Below, piece after piece: positions 1-3,140 of a DNA stretch of 6,189 nt (the stretch's first letter is position 1; each line of letters opens with the position of its first letter). The stretch is from Acidobacteriota bacterium (GTDB taxonomy: Bacteria; Acidobacteriota; Terriglobia; Terriglobales; Acidobacteriaceae). The stretch is taken from assembly GCA_021810175.1 (NCBI GenBank), contig JAJZJJ010000190.1:1-6189 (forward strand), read 5' to 3'. The position numbers and the translations under genes are program-made. Below the pieces are notes generated by a model that was not told where the DNA came from, did no database searches, and saw nothing but the letters and a program-made list of their open reading frames with translations.

Positions 1-282
1 GGCGCACCCTTCGGCAAGCTCAGGGCAGGCTCCGCTGGCACGAATCTGAGCCGCATCTCCGACCCACACCTCATGGCCCAACCGCTCCAGCAAGTCAAGG
101 AACCACTGGCTGTTCCCGCACGCCTCGATCCCAATCAGCGCGGGTGCTTCCAGTGCCCGATAGAACCGCTCCGCCTCGCCATCGCCGTTGACCAACTTTC
201 GTTCCGTCACTTCGCCGGTCTCCGCATCGAAAACCGCCACCTGCTGCCAACCCGGATGAAAATCACATCCTACAATCTTCAT
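1..282 (-). CDS. IS110-family transposase, N-terminal part (runs off the window)
   Basis: This is the first 94 codons of a DEDD-type transposase/recombinase of the IS110 (Piv/MooV) family, which moves its own element by site-specific recombination guided, in studied members, by a bridge RNA. Visible family marks are the N-terminal MKIVGCDFHPG with the first acidic residue D7, the GIEACG segment with E53 (residues 51-56), and the WVGDAAQIRAS segment (73-83). The remaining acidic residues and the C-terminal Tnp_IS110 domain would lie beyond position 1. The ATG at 282-280 is chosen because AGGAGA lies 7 bases upstream and the family N-terminus starts there. After the RAS at residue 83 the usual Y/VRKxKTDxxDA continuation is not seen; residues 84-94 (GACPELAEGCA) are instead encoded by a dispersed repeat. 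The truncation is by the window edge, so whether the gene is intact cannot be judged. Family assignment is secure; activity is unknown. Confidence 0.85.
   Translation of the reverse strand, partial: MKIVGCDFHPGWQQVAVFDAETGEVTERKLVNGDGEAERFYRALEAPALIGIEACGNSQWFLDLLERLGHEVWVGDAAQIRASGACPELAEGCA
5..30. repeat. Short dispersed repeat (copy R1) inside the transposase gene
   Basis: Read on the minus strand, this stretch contains CCCTGAGC-TT-GCCGAA-GGGT. The copies at 367-411 and 615-660 share this pattern as CCCTGAGC (CTCTGAGC in the first) then GTAG(C)CGAACGGGT. Its outer bases form a short inverted repeat (CCCT at 7-10, AGGG at 22-25). It is read in frame in the transposase and gives the peptide CPELAEG. 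That it is the same repeat family as the other two copies is an inference from the shared core and spacing. Confidence 0.5.
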
Positions 283-351
283 GAAGGCTTCTCCTGATCC
301 AGCAGCTCATGGTCCTCAACCACAAACTACTCGACCATCGTAGAAGCCTTC
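283..351 (-). promoter_or_regulatory. Inverted repeat in the transposase leader that covers its ribosome binding site
   Basis: GAAGGCTTCT at 283-292 is the exact reverse complement of AGAAGCCTTC at 342-351, leaving a 49-base loop. On the minus-strand transcript the downstream arm overlaps the Shine-Dalgarno sequence AGGAGA (290-295 on the plus strand) and ends directly against the ATG. A folded transcript would therefore hide the start site. This could be translational control of the transposase, part of a structured leader or bridge RNA, or simply a terminal feature of the element. The repeat is visible; its role is inferred. Confidence 0.45.
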
Positions 352-366
352 GTCCTTATCCCATCA

Positions 367-411
367 ATTCAAGCCGACTCTGAGCGTAGCGAACGGGTTG
401 GCTTGAGTGGG
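367..411. repeat. Stem-loop dispersed repeat, copy R2
   Basis: This 45-bp copy matches the copy at 615-660 except for one substitution (T379 versus C627) and one missing base in the loop. The ends pair as 367-380 with 395-408 on the plus-strand RNA: 14 consecutive pairs, three of them G-U, around a 14-base loop (TGAGCGTAGCGAAC). The G-U pairs would be A-C mismatches on the other strand, so the fold is better in plus-strand RNA. It lies just beyond the leader of the IS110 transposase. There is no sign that it is translated. Confidence 0.7.
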
Positions 412-614
412 ATCGCTCACCTCTTCTTCCACACCGCCGCTTCGTCGAAGGCCCGTCGGCACCGTTATGTCCAGCTCCCGATGGAAATCAGGCGGCTTTA
501 TCTCTGGCGTAATATATGGCCCCAAAGCGGTAGAATGACTGCAGACCCCCCTGAGCCCGCCCCGCCCGGTCCATGGACCACAAATGCCAGCGCACCAGCT
601 CCGCCTGGTGCCCC
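412..614. other. Gene-free segment between two repeat copies
   Basis: The reading frames crossing this stretch on both strands show no recognisable domain and run through the flanking repeats, so I treat it as non-coding. It contains a perfect 12-bp palindrome GGTCCATGGACC at 568-579 and a hairpin GCACCAG (592-598) / CTGGTGC (605-611) with a 6-base loop. It also has an AT-rich patch around 510-518 within otherwise GC-rich sequence, and a TAGAAT hexamer near 532 that resembles a -10 box without a good -35 partner. Because it is bounded by two same-orientation repeat copies, it may be one unit of a larger dispersed element. That is inference. Confidence 0.35.
592..611. repeat. Small perfect hairpin next to repeat copy R3
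   Basis: GCACCAG at 592-598 and CTGGTGC at 605-611 are exact reverse complements with the loop CTCCGC. No T-run follows on either strand, so it is not an obvious terminator. It ends only three bases before the stem of the repeat that starts at 615, so the two structures would stack side by side in RNA. Confidence 0.4.
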
Positions 615-660
615 ATTCAAGCCGACCCTGAGCGTAGCCGAACGGGTTGGCTTGAGTGGG
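615..660. repeat. Stem-loop dispersed repeat, copy R3
   Basis: This is a 46-bp copy of the repeat at 367-411 in the same orientation. Positions 615-628 pair with 644-657 (14 pairs, two G-U) around a 15-base loop. The base that differs in the stem (C627 here, T379 in the other copy) pairs with G in both, C-G here and U-G there, so the change keeps the plus-strand stem. The core CCCTGAGCGTAGCCGAACGG is complete in this copy. Confidence 0.7.
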
Positions 661-795
661 AAAGCGCCGGGGACCGCGATGGCTTCCGCACAATCCTTCA
701 ACTACGCCGCACAATTCTTCAATAAACTTGCATTCAACCCGGAAAACTCCGCCCGCTCCCCCGCTCCGGTCGATGCCAAGTGGATCAAGCTAGGA
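661..795. other. Non-coding stretch upstream of the toxin-antitoxin module
   Basis: I see no gene, RNA or strong repeat here. An open frame reaches into it from 403 on the plus strand and stops at 822, but its sequence has no domain and includes translated repeat copies. There is a CT/GC-rich run around 751-770 without clear structure. Confidence 0.3.
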
Positions 796-825
796 TTGCA
801 GTGCTACAGTAATCCTGGGTAATAC
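793..825 (+). promoter_or_regulatory. Candidate promoter/operator of the toxin-antitoxin operon
   Basis: Two GTAAT pentamers at 809-813 and 819-823 are spaced 10 bp apart, one helical turn, as expected for adjacent ribbon-helix-helix dimers on DNA. An outer inverted pair GGATT (793-797) / AATCC (811-815) overlaps them. A TTGCAG (796-801) and TAATAC (820-825) pair 18 bp apart could be -35 and -10 boxes, but would put transcription start only about 7 bases before the ATG; TACAGT at 805-810 is an alternative -10. Antitoxins of this type usually repress their own operon, so a site here is expected. The exact boxes are uncertain. Confidence 0.35.
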
Positions 826-828
826 CTT

Positions 829-832
829 GGAG
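829..832 (+). promoter_or_regulatory. Ribosome binding site of the antitoxin
   Basis: GGAG lies 6 bases before ATG 839. It decides the start, because it would lie inside the coding sequence if the upstream TTG 827 were used. Confidence 0.55.
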
Positions 833-838
833 CACCCG

Positions 839-1123
839 ATGCCCACCACGTCCACCACCAGCATCAAACTCGATAGCAAGATGAAGCAGCGTGTCCAGCG
901 GCTTGCCGCGTCGCGTCGCCGTTCGCCCCATTGGGTGCTGCGCGAAGCCGTCGAGCAATATGTGGAGCGTGAAGAAAAGCGAGAGCAGTTTCGCCAGGAC
1001 GCGCTGGCCGCGTGGAACCACTATCAGACGACCGGCCAGCATGTCACCGCCGGGGAAGCCGATAAATGGCTGGCGAAACTTGAAGCGGGCAAGGACGCCG
1101 CCCCGCCAATATGCCACGACTGA
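839..1123 (+). CDS. Ribbon-helix-helix (CopG/ParD-like) antitoxin
   Basis: This 94-residue protein should neutralise the toxin encoded directly after it and bind the operon's own promoter. The N-terminal half fits a ribbon-helix-helix DNA-binding domain: a strand at TTSIKL (6-11), helix one from D12 to about S25, a turn with RRRSP (26-30), and helix two from about H31 to E45 (WVLREAVEQYVEREE). The C-terminal half (about 46-94) is charged and hydrophilic and is the likely toxin-binding tail. I use ATG 839 rather than the in-frame TTG at 827, because GGAG at 829-832 sits 6 bases before the ATG and the protein then begins MPTTSTTSIKL, close to the strand. The last 13 bases overlap the toxin gene. 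The family call rests on the fold pattern and the partner; naming a precise subfamily would be over-reach. Confidence 0.85.
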   Translation: MPTTSTTSIKLDSKMKQRVQRLAASRRRSPHWVLREAVEQYVEREEKREQFRQDALAAWNHYQTTGQHVTAGEADKWLAKLEAGKDAAPPICHD

Positions 1124-1401
1124 GGTGGTCGCAAGCGGGCCTGCTGGACGTGGCCCGTCTCCACGATTTCCTTATAGGGAAAAACCGGGATGCGGCCCGG
1201 CGAGCCATCCAGACAATCCGGCAAGGCGTCAAAGCGCTCGGCACCCATCCAGAGATCGGACGCCCTGTAGACGAATTGCCGCCGGAATTCCGGGAATGGA
1301 TCATCGAATTCGGCCAGGGCGCCTACGTTGTCCTGTATCGCTACGACGGCAAGCAAGTCGTGATCCTCGCCGTCCGTCACGGGCGGGAAGCTGGATATTG
1401 A
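1111..1401 (+). CDS. ParE/RelE-superfamily toxin (plasmid-stabilisation type)
   Basis: This 96-residue protein matches the ParE/RelE toxin fold: an N-terminal strand (LRWSQAGLLDV, 4-14), two helices (about 10-23 and 25-43), the typical link ALGTHPEIGRPV (42-53), and C-terminal strands with EWIIEF (62-67), YVVLYRYDGKQVVILAVRHGR (strand pair about 72-92) and a conserved H90-x-R92. ParE members poison DNA gyrase and RelE members cut mRNA on the ribosome; the sequence alone does not decide which, though PEIGR and the VxHxR ending look more ParE-like. Its ATG lies inside the end of the antitoxin gene in another frame (13-base overlap). No good Shine-Dalgarno sequence is in range, the nearest (AAGGA, 1090-1094) being 16 bases away, so translation is probably coupled to the antitoxin. 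Length is normal and the gene appears intact. Confidence 0.88.
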   Translation: MPRLRWSQAGLLDVARLHDFLIGKNRDAARRAIQTIRQGVKALGTHPEIGRPVDELPPEFREWIIEFGQGAYVVLYRYDGKQVVILAVRHGREAGY

Positions 1402-1631
1402 AGAGTCGTTACCTTTGACGGCCGCCAGACTACGGCAGCAAAATGGGCATCCAAGCTACGCGCAAGCGGTCGACGTCAGGCTTCACCCGCCCCTGGCCAG
1501 AGATGCTCCGCATGGCCCCCGCCACCGAATCCAAAGTTGACGCCATGGGTCCCGAACTCGGGCTGCAGTTTTTGTCCGCACAACCCTGATACGGACCTCA
1601 AAGCGCCGCCGCGCGCGTGCGACCCCGAATG
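1402..1631. other. Spacer between convergent toxin-antitoxin and uvrA operons
   Basis: The two operons end facing each other here. Apart from the short frame at 1443-1589, I see two inverted repeats: CCCGAACTCGGG at 1551-1562, and GTCCG/CGGAC arms inside about 1574-1596. Neither is followed closely by a T-run in the direction of an incoming transcript, so I do not call a terminator for either operon. Confidence 0.4.
1443..1589 (+). CDS. Possible small protein or C-terminal gene remnant, 48 residues
   Basis: The frame begins MGIQATRKRS and ends GPELGLQFLSAQP, stopping at TGA 1587-1589. I do not recognise it. The third codon positions are strongly G/C (35 of 47 by my count), and the composition (PWPEMLRMAPATESKVDAMG) looks more like real protein than the shadows around it. 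The frame is open back to 1419, just after a TGA at 1416-1418. Against it, there is no Shine-Dalgarno sequence before ATG 1443 and it has no recognisable domain. It may be the tail of a gene whose front was lost when the neighbouring accessory DNA arrived, or chance. Confidence 0.2.
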   Translation: MGIQATRKRSTSGFTRPWPEMLRMAPATESKVDAMGPELGLQFLSAQP

Positions 1632-2288
1632 TCACCTGGATTGCTGCTGCTTAGCGGCAAGGTGCGCTGCGCGAACATCCGCGGCGGTGAAAAGTGGAAT
1701 AAAGGGCGCGTCCTGGGCGGCAGCCTGCACGGCGGCGCGGCCATTGTGCTCCTGCCGGTCCACCAGGCAAAGTACACCGGCGACGTGCATGGCGGCAGCA
1801 CGCGCGGCCTCAATCGCCTGGATGGTCGAAGCGCCGGTGGTGCAGACGTCATCCACGATCACGACACGCGCGCCCGCTTCGCAGAAACCCTCGATGCGTC
1901 GGCCCGTGCCGTGGGTCTTCTCGGATTTGCGGACCAAAAATCCATGGATCAGGGGCGACTCGGGGTGGTCGATGCGATGCCAAGCGCTGGCGGAGGCGAC
2001 GTTCGAAACCAGCGGGTCCGCACCCATCGTGAGTCCTCCGATCGCGTGGGGACGCATGTCGTTTTGCCGGATCACATCGTAAAGCACCAGTCCGGCCAGC
2101 CTTCCACCCTCTGCGTGCAGCGTGGTGGTGCGGCAGTCGATGTAGTAATCGCTGTGCGCTCCGGAAGAGAGGGTGAAGTCTCCGAGCCGGAACGATAGCG
2201 TGGCAATCAGGTGGAGCAGGGCGGCGCGCTGGTCGTTGCGTTCTGTGCTGGTCGTCATCTCTGTCTGCATTGTATGGATTGCCTGCAT
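1632..2288 (-). CDS. pyrE: Orotate phosphoribosyltransferase
   Basis: PyrE joins orotate to PRPP, giving orotidine 5'-phosphate in de novo pyrimidine synthesis in the cytoplasm. Clear marks are FTLSSGAHSDYYIDCR (residues 38-53), the orotate-side N-terminal signature; GGLTMGADPL (84-93); the mobile catalytic loop VRKSEKTHGTGRRIEG (119-134) with K121, K124 and H126; and the PRPP-binding motif VVIVDDVCTTGAS (142-154). At 218 residues it is slightly long for the family. The start is uncertain: ATG 2288 is the longest choice but has no Shine-Dalgarno sequence and lies next to a small hairpin, while in-frame ATGs at 2270 and 2258 would remove the unconserved MQAIHTMQTE. The gene follows the CPBP protease gene after about 33 bp and is the last gene of the operon; no terminator is evident after it. 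Confidence 0.95.
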   Translation of the reverse strand: MQAIHTMQTEMTTSTERNDQRAALLHLIATLSFRLGDFTLSSGAHSDYYIDCRTTTLHAEGGRLAGLVLYDVIRQNDMRPHAIGGLTMGADPLVSNVASASAWHRIDHPESPLIHGFLVRKSEKTHGTGRRIEGFCEAGARVVIVDDVCTTGASTIQAIEAARAAAMHVAGVLCLVDRQEHNGRAAVQAAAQDAPFIPLFTAADVRAAHLAAKQQQSR

Positions 2289-2289
2289 C

Positions 2290-2302
2290 GCGCTAAAAGC
2301 GC
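2290..2302 (-). other. Mini-hairpin just before pyrE
   Basis: GCGCT (2290-2294) and AGCGC (2298-2302) pair around a 3-base loop. The hairpin ends one base before the most upstream ATG of pyrE, where a Shine-Dalgarno sequence would be needed. It therefore argues mildly for one of the downstream starts (2270 or 2258). No T-run follows, so it is not a terminator. Confidence 0.3.
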
Positions 2303-2321
2303 TGCTTGAGAACGGTGCTGC

Positions 2322-3140
2322 TCAATCTTTCAGCCGCTCCAGGTGCATGAATCCGCCGCTGCCGTAAAAGATCACGATGAAGATGGAAAGGTTATAGCAG
2401 GCATGCACCAGCGCCGAGGCGGCGACGGAGCCCGTCCGCTCTCGTACCGCAACCAGAATGATGCTGACCAGAAATACCATGGCGAGCGGACCCCAGGCGT
2501 GTGCGACCTGCTGGGCGTGGAGCAGCGCAAAGGGGATGCTGGTCAGGACTGCGGCAATCCCCATGCCGGTCCATCGCCGCAGCGACGGGTAAAGAAAGCC
2601 GCGGAAGGCGATCTCCTCGGCGATGGGCGCGATAAAGATGCCGAACAGCGCGACCATCCAGGCGTCAAGCGCGGTGCGAAAGAACGCGTCGACCGGGAGT
2701 TCCTTTGGAACCGGGAGAAAGTTGGAAGCCAGTTGCACGCCAAACCCCAGCCCGATGCCGATGCCCAGAAGCCAGGGCCAGTATTGGCGCACCCGGTCGA
2801 AGTTCCAGTGGATGCCGTCCAGAAATGGACGCATCCAGACGCGCCGAAACAGGGTGGCGACCGCCAGCAGCACCGCGCCGTAGGACACCAGCATGATGGG
2901 AATGGTGAAGCGCGTCTCATAGACAAGCTTCCGCAGACCGATGTGTCCAAAAAGGTGCCAGTGCAATACGACCGCTGCGCCGACCCCCTGGATACCCAGC
3001 AGCAGAATCGCCGCGATCGTAAAGAAAGCCACAGTCTCCAGCAGAGTTGGCGTTTCTCGGACCGGCGGATGCTTATGCGGCAAAGCTTCTGGCGGCGCGG
3101 GGGGCAGCAGCTCCGGAGCGGGATATGCATTCCAATTCAT
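2322..3140 (-). CDS. CPBP-family intramembrane metalloprotease (CAAX-protease/Abi type)
   Basis: This 272-residue membrane protein belongs to the CPBP/Rce1-like family (PF02517), putative glutamate-type intramembrane proteases; bacterial members mostly have unknown substrates, some being linked to bacteriocin self-immunity. The three family motifs are present: EEIAFR (E175, E176, R180), FALLH (F204, H208) and HACYN (H246, N250). Hydrophobic segments lie at about 37-59, 79-97, 122-142, 160-174, 193-207, 219-232 and 240-259. A proline-rich soluble N-terminus (about 1-30) precedes the first of these. The start ATG overlaps the uvrA stop as ATGA, and AGGAAG lies 7 bases upstream within uvrA, so its translation is probably coupled to uvrA. 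All catalytic positions are present, so it should be active. A role linked to repair or pyrimidine synthesis is not implied by the sequence. Confidence 0.93.
   Translation of the reverse strand: MNWNAYPAPELLPPAPPEALPHKHPPVRETPTLLETVAFFTIAAILLLGIQGVGAAVVLHWHLFGHIGLRKLVYETRFTIPIMLVSYGAVLLAVATLFRRVWMRPFLDGIHWNFDRVRQYWPWLLGIGIGLGFGVQLASNFLPVPKELPVDAFFRTALDAWMVALFGIFIAPIAEEIAFRGFLYPSLRRWTGMGIAAVLTSIPFALLHAQQVAHAWGPLAMVFLVSIILVAVRERTGSVAASALVHACYNLSIFIVIFYGSGGFMHLERLKD

Noticed and set aside
367..660. Two repeat copies as a CRISPR array
   Set aside because: There are only two copies, spaced by about 200 bp, in a gene-poor segment with no cas genes; the spacing is far outside CRISPR range.
364..714. 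116-codon minus-strand frame through both repeats
   Set aside because: It is also made largely of translated repeat, with no recognisable family and no start signal.
403..822. 139-codon plus-strand frame through the repeat region
   Set aside because: It begins inside repeat R2, reads through R3 and shows no domain or ribosome binding site. The peptides FKPTLSVAERVGL and similar are translated repeat.
891..1418. 175-codon plus-strand frame overlapping the toxin-antitoxin genes
   Set aside because: It overlaps both convincing genes in another frame and has the arginine/proline-rich composition of a shadow frame.
1551..1573. Hairpin CCCGAACTCGGG followed by TTTTT as a plus-strand terminator
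   Set aside because: The T-run starts 6 bases after the stem, the stem has only 4-5 pairs, and it lies about 150 bp past the toxin gene. Too weak to call.
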